Part shown: positions 1 through 7,216 of the stretch, piece after piece
Position numbering within the stretch: the stretch's first letter is position 1
Layout: each line of letters opens with the position of its first letter
Source of the DNA: Cognatundibacterium curvum
GTDB taxonomy: Bacteria; Pseudomonadota; Gammaproteobacteria; Burkholderiales; Burkholderiaceae_D
Length of the DNA: 64,000 nucleotides
Assembly (NCBI RefSeq): GCF_014284235.1
Contig: NZ_JACOGD010000002.1
Location: 62,001-126,000, forward strand
Reading direction: 5' to 3'
Translations under genes and position numbers: made by a program
Notes under the pieces: model-generated
Database searches by the model: none
Seen by the model: the letters and a program-made list of their open reading frames with translations, nothing else
Told to the model about the DNA's origin: nothing

Positions 1-2
1 AA

Positions 3-1148
3 GGCAAAGATGTGCAGCGTGAAGTGCGTACCGTACACGCACACAGCGGCGCGGCCGAACTGGGCCCGTATCGCCACTACATGCAGAAAGAAATTTTCGA
101 ACAGCCACGCGCTATCAGCGATACGCTGGAAGGCATGACCAACATCATGCCTGAGCTGTTTGGTGACAAGGCATTTGAAGTCTTCAAAAAGATAGACTCC
201 GTGTTGATCCTGGCCTGCGGCACCAGCTACTATGCTGGCTCCACCGCGAAATACTGGCTGGAATCCATCGCTAAAATCCCGGTCAGCGTAGAGATCGCCA
301 GTGAATACCGCTACCGCGACAGCGTGCCTAATCCTAACACCCTGGTCGTCACCATTTCTCAAAGTGGCGAAACTGCTGACACCATCGCCGCACTCAAACA
401 TGCGCGCAGCCTGGGCATGGAACATACACTGACCATTTGCAATGTCTCCACCAGCGCCATGGTGCGTGAATGCGTACTGTCCTACATCACCCATGCCGGC
501 GTTGAAGTCGGGGTCGCATCGACCAAGGCCTTCACTACCCAGCTGGTTGCCTTGTTCCTGCTGACGCTGACTCTGGCGCAGTCCAAAGGCCGTCTGAGTG
601 CTGAAGATGAAGCCGCGCATATTAAGGCGCTGCGCCATCTGCCATCCGCAGTCAGTGCCGTGCTGGCGCTGGAGCCGCAAATAATTTCCTGGGCTGAGCA
701 ATTTGCTGCTAAAGAAAATGCCTTATTCCTGGGCCGTGGTCTGCATTATCCAATCGCACTCGAAGGCGCGCTCAAGCTCAAAGAAATTTCTTACATCCAC
801 GCTGAAGCCTATCCGGCCGGTGAACTGAAACATGGCCCGCTGGCGCTGGTCACCAAAGAAATGCCAGTCGTGACCGTCGCACCGAACGACGCGCTGATTG
901 AAAAACTCAAATCCAATCTGCAGGAAGTCCGCGCGCGTGGCGGTGAATTGTTTGTATTCGCCGATGCCGATTCCCACATCACCTCCAGCGAAGGCGTACA
1001 CGTCATTCGCCTGCCAGAACACTACGGCCAGCTGTCCGCCATCCTGCACGTCGTACCGCTGCAATTACTCGCCTACCACACCGCCCTGGCCCGCGGCACC
1101 GACGTCGACAAGCCACGTAATTTGGCGAAGAGTGTGACGGTGGAGTAA
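3..1148 (+). CDS. glmS: Glutamine-fructose-6-phosphate aminotransferase, C-terminal part (partial)
   Basis: The 5' end lies outside the window; about 380 of the usual ~610 residues are present. GlmS makes glucosamine-6-phosphate from fructose-6-phosphate and glutamine, the first step to UDP-GlcNAc in the cytosol. The visible part is the double SIS isomerase domain: [11 protein letters not shown] and SQSGETADT in the first SIS, then [30 protein letters not shown] and EEVRARGG-type motifs in the second, ending in the invariant [15 protein letters not shown]. The amidotransferase domain would be upstream. This 3' end is the sequence that TnsD proteins of Tn7 recognise, and Tn7-like end repeats begin two bases after the stop codon, closer than the roughly 25 bp seen for canonical Tn7. 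Confidence 0.98.
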   Translation, partial: GKDVQREVRTVHAHSGAAELGPYRHYMQKEIFEQPRAISDTLEGMTNIMPELFGDKAFEVFKKIDSVLILACGTSYYAGSTAKYWLESIAKIPVSVEIASEYRYRDSVPNPNTLVVTISQSGETADTIAALKHARSLGMEHTLTICNVSTSAMVRECVLSYITHAGVEVGVASTKAFTTQLVALFLLTLTLAQSKGRLSAEDEAAHIKALRHLPSAVSAVLALEPQIISWAEQFAAKENALFLGRGLHYPIALEGALKLKEISYIHAEAYPAGELKHGPLALVTKEMPVVTVAPNDALIEKLKSNLQEVRARGGELFVFADADSHITSSEGVHVIRLPEHYGQLSAILHVVPLQLLAYHTALARGTDVDKPRNLAKSVTVE

Positions 1149-1149
1149 T

Positions 1150-1216
1150 TGTTCCCGACAATTAAAGTCGTAAACTGGCTATTAAAGTCGTAAACTGCTT
1201 ATTAAAGTCGTAAACT
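1150..1216 (+). mobile_element. Tn7-like transposon end, glmS-proximal (copy A)
   Basis: The stretch starts with TGTTCCCGACAATTAAAGTC and contains three direct copies of ATTAAAGTCGTAAACT spaced exactly 20 bp apart (1161, 1181, 1201). Tn7 ends start with TGT and carry overlapping TnsB sites of the form ACAATAAAGTCTTAAACT, so the resemblance is close in both sequence and spacing. Closely packed sites are typical of the right end, which in Tn7 lies next to glmS. A shorter copy with two repeats is at 14398. That this is a TnsB-binding end is inferred from sequence similarity. Confidence 0.75.
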
Positions 1217-1234
1217 AAAAATCTTCAAGAAAAT

Positions 1235-1268
1235 GCACAAACCTGAATGATCAGGCTTGGGCATTTTT
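1235..1268 (+). terminator. Hairpin with T-run after the Tn7-like end
   Basis: GCACAAACCTGA pairs with TCAGGCTTGGGC around an ATGA loop with two mismatches, followed by ATTTTT. It looks like a rho-independent terminator for glmS or for the element. The same hairpin recurs at 14463-14496 in the second copy of the end, so it travels with the end sequence. Confidence 0.6.
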
Positions 1269-2942
1269 GCATTTGACGAAACGCTATTTAGTTGGTGTAG
1301 CCGCTTTCACCGTTTGGCGGCCAATGGTCAGGACAAGAATACTTGCTTGCAACTCTTTGGAGATACGCGTATTGGTTCAGCGCATGACTTTCCAGCTCGT
1401 ATCGCTGTGCTGGCTGCCAGGAGCCGGGGTTGCCTTGGGACTGCTTCTGACATCATTCGCGAGAGGACGCTCTTGCCCTTTTATCTCCCATTCAAAACAA
1501 TTGAGGTGGGCATTGAGGCAGTGAGTGCCCTATGTGGTCCTGGTATAGGGCATTTAAAGTATCGACTTGGACTCTTGACGAGTGGTGTGGGAGCCGCACA
1601 TCCTTTGAAAGCATGCCCAAAATGTATTTGTAGTGATTTGAACACGCATGGATGGGCATATTGGAGGCGAAGCCACCAATTGCCCGGTGTTTGGCTCTGC
1701 CCAGAGCACCTTACTCCGTTACGAGCCTCCAGTCTAAAACTATTGCAGGTAGCTCGTTTTGCATGGGTTCTCCCAACGCAGGCCAATTGTGCCCCGCTGG
1801 CTGGATTGGAGGATCGCAGACTGTCGAAACAGGAAACTGAATGGCTACTGAAGCTCGGACAGTTAAGTAATGAATTGCTGAACTGCTCGCCAGGAAGTTT
1901 TGCAGATCCAGTGCACATTGCGGAAGTGTTCAGAATCCGCCTAAAATCTCTTGGTATGACACATGCGAGCGGAAGTGTTCGATGGTCATTGGTCGAAGTC
2001 CAGCTTAAAAAACTGGTATCGAATTTAATATGTTTGCCAGCACTCAATCACGAGGCAGACGCTCATCTTCTGCGACCTCAGTTTTTGCGAATTTTATCTG
2101 GCCGGAATATGACTCACCCACTACGTTACCTGGTATGGATATCAACGTGGTTTGATGATCTGGCACACTTCAAGTCAGAGTATCAAAAATTGGGTGGTTA
2201 TAACAATCATTGTGATTTGGCACCTGCGTCAAACAAGCCAATACGTGGACCGACGAATGAGCAAGCAGAAATTATTGCGATGCTATGTACCGGTCAAATA
2301 AGTTTGACCGGTGCTGCGATACGAGCTGGCGTCGCTTACGCAACAATGGCTGCATGGGCTTCAAAAGAAGCTGTTGAAATTCTACGTCGCCCGAAGAAGC
2401 TGAGTCCTACCCTATGGGAACAAGCTGTGAAAATGTTGCGCGACGGTGCAGATAAATCAGATGTGAGCAGGCAATGTCAAATCTCTGTGGTCACAGTGAC
2501 ACGAATACTTCGCACCGTGCCAAGCCTCCAAGATCACTGGCATAACCTAAGACATCAGGAGCGTCGTGATGCTGCACAAAAAGCTTGGAAAAAACTTTTT
2601 CCACTACACAAGTATATGGGTATCAAGGAACTCAGGAGCCTGGAACCAGCGGTCTACGCATGGCTATATCGGAACGACCGCGCTTGGTTAAAATCCTCAT
2701 TAGACAGCGCATATAGAAATAAAATATCTAATCATGCAGCTAGACGAATTGAAAATGATGATGAACGAATGGCGATGTTTTTAAAGAAGCTTAGTTTAAG
2801 TCGGATAGCAAGTTCTTCAGGATGGCGACTAGATGAAATCAAGCTAGCATTTCCCCGGATCGAAAAAGTAATTCGTCATCCGGAAAAATGGCCTGCCACG
2901 GTGAAAGCGTTATCGTTCGTATTGGCTTCACGGTCGTTGTAG
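1257..2942 (+). CDS. tnsD: TnsD/TniQ-family target-selection protein, 5'-truncated
   Basis: TnsD binds the glmS 3' end and recruits the Tn7 transposase complex. This 561-residue product has the TniQ N-terminal core (DETLFSWCSRFHR near residues 7-18), the hydrophobic RTLLPFYLPF segment (70-79) and a CCCH zinc site (C120, C123, C148, H151, in CPKC and LPGVWLCPEH). It also has the C-terminal AVYAWLYRNDRAWL motif shared with Tn7 TnsD. The only in-frame start is TTG at 1257, which sits inside the preceding hairpin. The homologous copy at 6460 has about 15 more N-terminal residues. I infer that a deletion removed the original start, and probably tnsABC, placing the end repeats against tnsD. Function is therefore uncertain. 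Confidence 0.8.
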   Translation: MGIFAFDETLFSWCSRFHRLAANGQDKNTCLQLFGDTRIGSAHDFPARIAVLAARSRGCLGTASDIIRERTLLPFYLPFKTIEVGIEAVSALCGPGIGHLKYRLGLLTSGVGAAHPLKACPKCICSDLNTHGWAYWRRSHQLPGVWLCPEHLTPLRASSLKLLQVARFAWVLPTQANCAPLAGLEDRRLSKQETEWLLKLGQLSNELLNCSPGSFADPVHIAEVFRIRLKSLGMTHASGSVRWSLVEVQLKKLVSNLICLPALNHEADAHLLRPQFLRILSGRNMTHPLRYLVWISTWFDDLAHFKSEYQKLGGYNNHCDLAPASNKPIRGPTNEQAEIIAMLCTGQISLTGAAIRAGVAYATMAAWASKEAVEILRRPKKLSPTLWEQAVKMLRDGADKSDVSRQCQISVVTVTRILRTVPSLQDHWHNLRHQERRDAAQKAWKKLFPLHKYMGIKELRSLEPAVYAWLYRNDRAWLKSSLDSAYRNKISNHAARRIENDDERMAMFLKKLSLSRIASSSGWRLDEIKLAFPRIEKVIRHPEKWPATVKALSFVLASRSL

Positions 2943-3245
2943 CAAACCAAAATTGAACCTGGAGGTATAGATATCAATAAGGCTCGTCGTGATTGGGATG
3001 CCTTGCGCCAACATTGCGAGAATGACGACAGGTAATATACCGAATTTTATGGAATCAAGATTGGTCGAAGCTCAGTCCTGCGAGGAACGGACGATAGTGA
3101 TGTTGTACTTGCTGTTAGGACTCCGTACGCACTTGATCCTTTTCTTTTTCCGATACAGCTTCATGCCAAAGAAAAAATTAGTCGTTTGCGATTTTTTCGA
3201 GATGAACTAAATACACGGAGCGTGGCAATTGGTCAGTTTTCCTAG
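2943..3245 (+). pseudogene. Unidentified ORF remnant with an in-frame stop
   Basis: In the same frame as the preceding tnsD stop there is a protein-like stretch from about 2961 (GGIDINKARRDWDALRQHC). It is interrupted by TAA at 3033 and continues as TEFYGIKIGRSSVLRGTDD and DPFLFPIQLHAKEKISRLRF to a stop at 3243. Composition looks coding but no family is recognised and no good start is visible. It may be the remains of a further transposon gene. Another frame is open over 2989-3210 but looks less protein-like. Confidence 0.3.
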
Positions 3246-3298
3246 TGCTATATTTGCGATACTAATCGAATGCCATCAAGACTGGAATAGGGGAAAAA

Positions 3299-4549
3299 AT
3301 GGAAAAAGACAAAATTACAAAAACTGCCGAAAATGCTAGTTTGGGAGAGTATCGTTGTTCCGCGCTCCTCGCGGAAAGATTCTGGGTATTAAGCCGTAAT
3401 GTTGATTTGGACGGAGCCGATTTTCTTATCCAATTAAGCGATCCTGGCATTCGTTTCACTGACCCCCTTCCTCCTCGGCTAGGAATTGTTCAGTCAAAAT
3501 TTTCTCAAGATAAGAACACAGTACATTATATTCCGTCGAAATACGTTGTTGACGGCAAGACTAATGAGCCTTATGAAGGCTATTTTCTCTTAGTTCATAC
3601 TGGGCGTGGGAGTGATAGAAAAAGATATTTATTAACTTCGGAGCAAATGGTATCAAAATTAAAAATAACGAAAGACGATTCATTTTGCGTTGGTGCGTTT
3701 GCTTACTCGGTGGAATTTGAATCAAATGACGATGAGAAGACCCTAGATGTTATTGAAAAGGTTTTACGGAATCGAAGTGATGAGGATGCTAAACGCTTTT
3801 TGCATGCCGTAAATATTCCTGAATATCCGCTCAAGCGCGCAAACGTAGAAAGTAAATGGCTAGCACCTATTCCGAATGAACATCTTTTCATTCCTGATGA
3901 AATCTACAAGATTAAGCATGGGTTAAAAATGGTCTTGGATAGCATGGCCGCATCCTTTGAAGACATAGGGGACGCTCTCATGGAGCGCGACGTAGAAGAA
4001 TGCATGAAGTTACTTGAGAAAATTAAAGATGACTCATCCGTCGTGGAGGATGTGAACGGATTCATGTTCGACAAAATAGGGCCATTTAATTTGGGCGGAG
4101 CGTTGTTGTGTAAGGCTATCGAAATTCACAAAAAACGCTATGAGCTGCTTTTGTCAGATAAAGAAAAGTCCCAATGTTATATTGAGTTGCAAGAAAAATT
4201 AGAAGGAATTTGCTGGCGAGAGTTTGAAAAATTATCGCCGAAGACAAAATCGGTACCAGGAGGATTGAAATATGTCCCGTATACATGCACATTGTCGTTC
4301 GATGTAAGTGAAAAAAATTGCTCAACAGGCAACATTATTCTTTCAATAGATTCGAATAAAACTATTCCTGAGAAAAAGAATAGAGTCGTCATAACCCGAG
4401 AGATATTTACTAGTAGTGATGGAAGTAAACTGGAGGCCGTGAGGGATATGCACCAAGCCATGCACTTGGCGCTGGCGGAATATTTTAAAATAATTTTCCC
4501 AGCCGAAAAGATCGGAGATGTCAAACTCCCTATGTTGTTGATGGAGTAA
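3299..4549 (+). CDS. DUF4365-like protein, predicted PD-(D/E)XK nuclease fold
   Basis: A 416-residue protein. The N-terminal ~150 residues resemble DUF4365: GEYRCSALLAERFW (17-30), then DLDGADFLIQL (36-45) and GIVQSKFSQ (62-70). The D41...Q65-x-K67 spacing fits the metal-binding core of a PD-(D/E)XK endonuclease. The remaining ~260 residues match nothing I recognise. Proteins with this domain are frequent in defence islands and mobile elements. The gene is clearly more AT-rich than the core genes here, has a good ribosome site (AGGGGAA), and lies 96 bp upstream of a DUF4238 gene on the same strand inside the Tn7-like island. A defence role is inferred from domain and context. Confidence 0.65.
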   Translation: MEKDKITKTAENASLGEYRCSALLAERFWVLSRNVDLDGADFLIQLSDPGIRFTDPLPPRLGIVQSKFSQDKNTVHYIPSKYVVDGKTNEPYEGYFLLVHTGRGSDRKRYLLTSEQMVSKLKITKDDSFCVGAFAYSVEFESNDDEKTLDVIEKVLRNRSDEDAKRFLHAVNIPEYPLKRANVESKWLAPIPNEHLFIPDEIYKIKHGLKMVLDSMAASFEDIGDALMERDVEECMKLLEKIKDDSSVVEDVNGFMFDKIGPFNLGGALLCKAIEIHKKRYELLLSDKEKSQCYIELQEKLEGICWREFEKLSPKTKSVPGGLKYVPYTCTLSFDVSEKNCSTGNIILSIDSNKTIPEKKNRVVITREIFTSSDGSKLEAVRDMHQAMHLALAEYFKIIFPAEKIGDVKLPMLLME

Positions 4550-4645
4550 TTATTCCGTTTGGCGACTTGGCATATCGCTTTTGCATCAGGTGCGGTCTCT
4601 GTAAATGCGGATAGTTCTTGGTTTATCGAATTCCTCTGAGGTCAT

Positions 4646-5452
4646 ATGAAACATCACTATGTGCCACAGCATTACCTTCGAAATTTTGCAGGAGCTGAAG
4701 GGAAGTTGTTTTCTTTCAATAAGATCACTGGGAGATTTGATATTCAAGGAAAAACACCAGCACAAATTCTTTATGTCGATGATCTCCATGCTCTCGAAAC
4801 GCACGGTAAAAAGGATTTCTTCATCGAGACGTCGTTGGGAACGTTAGAGGACCTAGTCAAGAAGTTCGTGAATTTAATCTCCTCGCGTACCGATAAAGAA
4901 CTGGCGGAGTTGAAAAAGAATCCGGAGTATTGCAATACCCTAAAGCTGATGCTCACCATTCAATTTTGGCGATTGCCGGAGAATGCAGGTTTGGCCCATG
5001 AGCGATCTGCTCACTTACTTGAAATGTACGACGAGAGTTTAAGTACTGGAATCTGGAATTCGATGCCTTTGCCTGATAGAAATGAAGTGAGAAAGTGGAA
5101 AAAGGCGCGCGACAATAAGAACGTTAGAAAGATAATCCAGTTTTTCGGCCTGCCGTTAATCTCTTGTCGTTTTGACGGGACGCTCCCGGAAGGAATGGAA
5201 GTTTTGGGAAATGATGGCGGATTCGATTTTATTTGCTCGGATAGGCCAATTTATTGTCAGCAGTTTGCGAGTGACATTTCTTCTGCAGATGAAATATATT
5301 TCCCGTTGACGAAAAAAGTAGTGGTTGCAAAAGGCCCGTTCGCCACTGAAAGAGATTTTAATGGTATTCAGCTGACCTTAATGGAAAACTCGCGTGAAAA
5401 AATTTACGGTTCCTCAGTTGATTTATTACGATCCTGTGCGTTTTCTCGCTGA
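4646..5452 (+). CDS. DUF4238 domain protein
   Basis: The 268-residue protein begins with MKHHYVPQHYLRNFAG, the hallmark N-terminus of DUF4238 (HYVPQxYLRxF). The family is widespread, often mobile-element-borne, and without an established activity. Further conserved features are IQFWRLPENAG near residue 110 and a late FICSDRPI segment. A GAGG ribosome site precedes the ATG. Like its upstream neighbour it is AT-rich, and the two probably form one cargo unit. Its stop codon lies at the left edge of an IS21-like repeat. Confidence 0.7.
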   Translation: MKHHYVPQHYLRNFAGAEGKLFSFNKITGRFDIQGKTPAQILYVDDLHALETHGKKDFFIETSLGTLEDLVKKFVNLISSRTDKELAELKKNPEYCNTLKLMLTIQFWRLPENAGLAHERSAHLLEMYDESLSTGIWNSMPLPDRNEVRKWKKARDNKNVRKIIQFFGLPLISCRFDGTLPEGMEVLGNDGGFDFICSDRPIYCQQFASDISSADEIYFPLTKKVVVAKGPFATERDFNGIQLTLMENSREKIYGSSVDLLRSCAFSR

Positions 5453-5575
5453 ATTGACTCAGTCAGTTTGATCCACCTTCCACTTCCTGGCGAAAGCGGC
5501 CAACCATACGACCCCACAAATCCCAGTTTTTTCAGATCGAGATGAAGCGGGGGCAATTTTCAGTGCAAGTCAACA
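5453..5575. repeat. IS21-like end sequence, left copy
   Basis: TCAGTTTGATCCACC, CCACTTCCTGGCGAA and a final TTTTCAGTGCAAGTCA recur in the same order at 5924-6016. The GGTCAa/tTTTCAGTG pattern resembles the multiple terminal repeats of IS21-family elements. No istA or istB gene lies between the copies, only a 44-residue ORF. The IS21 assignment is from memory of such ends and is tentative. Confidence 0.4.
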
Positions 5576-5710
5576 ACGTCAACCTCAGCTGTCTGTTCTC
5601 ACCTCGTTTCAATCTTTGCATGGGGTGACTTGAAATTTTTCTTGGTGACCATATAACTCTCGTTGAGAGGGCTTCCCCTCTTACAACTCATTTGAAAAAA
5701 GAGGTTTAAT

Positions 5711-5845
5711 ATGGCTCTCAAACCAGGTCCAAAACCAATTGCTAAATCAACAGGAAAGCCTGATCAACGTCGACGCGACAACAAAGGTACACCTGGGAAT
5801 ACTCCAGCTTTAAAACCAAGCAAGTCTTCCAACCCGAACAAGTAA
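5711..5845 (+). CDS. Small Lys/Pro-rich hypothetical protein (44 aa)
   Basis: The ATG at 5711 follows a convincing ribosome site (AAAAAAGAGG, 6 bp spacing). The product starts MALKPGPKPIAKSTGKPD and ends in NPNK; it is very basic, rich in Lys, Pro and Gly, and probably unstructured. A 12-bp hairpin lies about 30 bp after the stop. The gene sits alone between two IS21-like repeats. No family is recognised; it could be a small nucleic-acid-binding or accessory peptide, or a chance ORF. Confidence 0.5.
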   Translation: MALKPGPKPIAKSTGKPDQRRRDNKGTPGNTPALKPSKSSNPNK

Positions 5846-5875
5846 CCCAACATTTATCTGGCGTCTATTCAGGGC

Positions 5876-5905
5876 ACAGCACCATCCAAGTTGGGGTGGT
5901 GCTGT
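5876..5905. terminator. Strong hairpin downstream of the 44-aa ORF
   Basis: ACAGCACCATCC pairs over 12 positions (one G-T) with GGGGTGGTGCTGT around the loop AAGTT. There is no T-run, so it is a possible terminator or mRNA-stabilising hairpin. Confidence 0.45.
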
Positions 5906-5923
5906 CGCTCTGTTCATTTGCTA

Positions 5924-6016
5924 GCTGAGTTGACCCTATCAGTTTGATCCACCTCCACTTCCTGGCGAAGGCTGCCACCGGGTCATACGAGGGGTCAAAT
6001 TTCAGTGTAAATCAGC
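5924..6016. repeat. IS21-like end sequence, right copy
   Basis: This is a direct repeat of 5453-5575 (TCAGTTTGATCCACC, TCCACTTCCTGGCGAAGG, AAATTTCAGTGTAAATCA). The two copies flank the 44-residue ORF. The stretch 6017-6227 after it shows no gene or clear motif. Confidence 0.4.
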
Positions 6017-6227
6017 AGTGAGTCTCAATTAATTCCATTTTTTGCAGTTAGTATTGATTCAGGTGATGAATTAATTGCTATTGAACTCGATCGTCATGAG
6101 TGACTTCTTCCTAGATTCGCGCCTATACGGAAAGGGGACTGAATAGCTCTGTTTTCAAAATCACTATATCCCTCGGACACCTTTCCGGTTCGCCTATGCG
6201 GCCGTCAAATTGCATATGCTGGGACTT

Positions 6228-6372
6228 CGACCAACTTTATTGAGCGTTTGCAGATATACCGCTGTTCGCAGGCTACTCCCGACCAACTTTAACGATTAAA
6301 ATGGTACTTTTGAAATCAATCACTTAGCTCTATTTGCCCGACCAACTTTATTTGCGCTAGTCACTCTTGATT
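6228..6372 (-). mobile_element. Tn7-like distal end with three transposase sites (copy A)
   Basis: Three copies of CGACCAACTTTA lie at 6228, 6280 and 6339 (spacing 52 and 59 bp). Read on the minus strand they give AATAAAGTTGGTCG, which shares the TAAAGT core of the glmS-proximal sites. Three separated sites over ~150 bp match the layout of a Tn7 left end. A homologous set with spacing 51 and 60 bp lies at 14255-14381. I take this as the distal end of the element that begins at 1150. Confidence 0.55.
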
Positions 6373-6401
6373 TATCGTAACCTCGCTGTAGAGTATTTTG
6401 G
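6364..6401. repeat. Direct repeat, partner at 14522
   Basis: CTCTTGATTTATCGTA followed by CCTCGCTGTAGAG and ATTTTGG recurs almost unchanged at 14522-14559. Here it follows a distal end and precedes a tniQ fragment; at 14522 it follows a glmS-proximal end. It probably belongs to the element body just inside the end. Confidence 0.6.
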
Positions 6402-6459
6402 CGTGACACTAATATCGAGCGATGGGAAGTTGACTCAGTTGGCGAGCGGGGGAGTAGCC

Positions 6460-6897
6460 ATGCCATTATTCAGCTCAGAAGTGACGCCGCTACTGACTCC
6501 ACTAACGAATGAAACCTTATTCAGTATTTTGAGCCGTCACCATGCATTCTGGGGACATTCCTTGGCAAGAAAAACGAGTCTTCTGTTATTTGGAAAAGCA
6601 CGAGGCGGCTATCACCATGATTTACCGAATTGTGTTCATGCTTTTTGTGAACGCACAGAAAATCGCTATGGGAGTAGTGACACTGTAAACGTAGGCCTAT
6701 CCGATGATAAGTCAGCTACATTCGTGGCAAAAGCTACCGCTAATCACTCAAGTTTAAATATCTGTTCGCAGTGGTGGCCTGCGATCCTGGTATGTTGGTA
6801 TCGCCACTGGTCAAGGATCATGACATCAAAACCAACATGTTTTTTCACATGGCCTCGGGGCCTGCGTGCTTGCCTGCTGAATGGGAAGACTACGTAA
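6460..6897 (+). pseudogene. TnsD/TniQ N-terminal fragment (second copy)
   Basis: From the ATG at 6460 (ribosome site GGGGGAG) the product reads MPLFSSEVTPLL, then NETLFSILSRHHAF, KTSLLLFGKARGGYHHDLP and so on. It matches the N-terminus of the tnsD at 1257 (DETLFSWCSRFHR, CLQLFGDTRIG). Similarity fades after about 90 residues and there is no zinc finger or C-terminal domain. From ~6744 another frame looks more protein-like. It is the broken target-selection gene of a second Tn7-like element. Confidence 0.7.
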
Positions 6898-6923
6898 GGA
6901 ACGAGGTGGCACAGGATTACTGA
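6744..6923 (+). pseudogene. Unidentified coding remnant
   Basis: Reading frame 6744-6923 gives a protein-like sequence (YLFAVVACDPGMLVSPLVKD, then FFHMASGPACLPAEWEDYVR) ending at TGA 6921. Matching style continues in shifted frames to about 7023 (IRGTLAARAKASSARWLQPV), so the gene seems to carry several frameshifts. No family is recognised. It overlaps the tail of the tniQ fragment. Confidence 0.3.
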
Positions 6924-7038
6924 GCGCTATGCCATTGATGCCTAGATCCGTGGCACGCTCGCTGCACGAGCGAAAGCAAGTTCGGCCAGGTGGTTGCAGC
7001 CCGTGCGTAATGAACTGGAACACTGACTACTCACCTGC

Positions 7039-7155
7039 CGGCACGGCCAGGGCCAACGATGTCTACCCCGAAGCGTTTAACGCCATATCCTGACGCATAT
7101 CGCCGATTTTCTCTTCAACCAAGTTGATGATTTCTGGCCTTGGAAATGCTATCTG
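7039..7155 (+). pseudogene. Possible IS66-family transposase C-terminal remnant
   Basis: With one frameshift near 7083 the translation reads ARANDVYPEAFNAILTHIAD then NQVDDFWPW. The C-termini of IS66 TnpC transposases have AKANG-EP-AYL--VLTHIADHPIN-IDELLPW. Only ~40 residues survive and no IS66 inverted repeat was found, so this is a scar of an old insertion at best. Confidence 0.4.
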
Positions 7156-7216
7156 TCAGTATCGCTGCGATATAACGCAGCGACCTTGCGAACTTGCTGT
7201 TTTACTCAAGGTAGCC

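Noticed and set aside
2989-3210. A 73-residue ORF after tnsD
   Set aside because: The neighbouring frame gives a more protein-like sequence across the same bases, although it contains a stop.
6165-6400. A CRISPR array formed by the repeated CGACCAACTTTA motif
   Set aside because: Repeats are only 12-16 bp, three in number with unequal spacing, and the same set recurs at 14255; transposon-end sites fit better.
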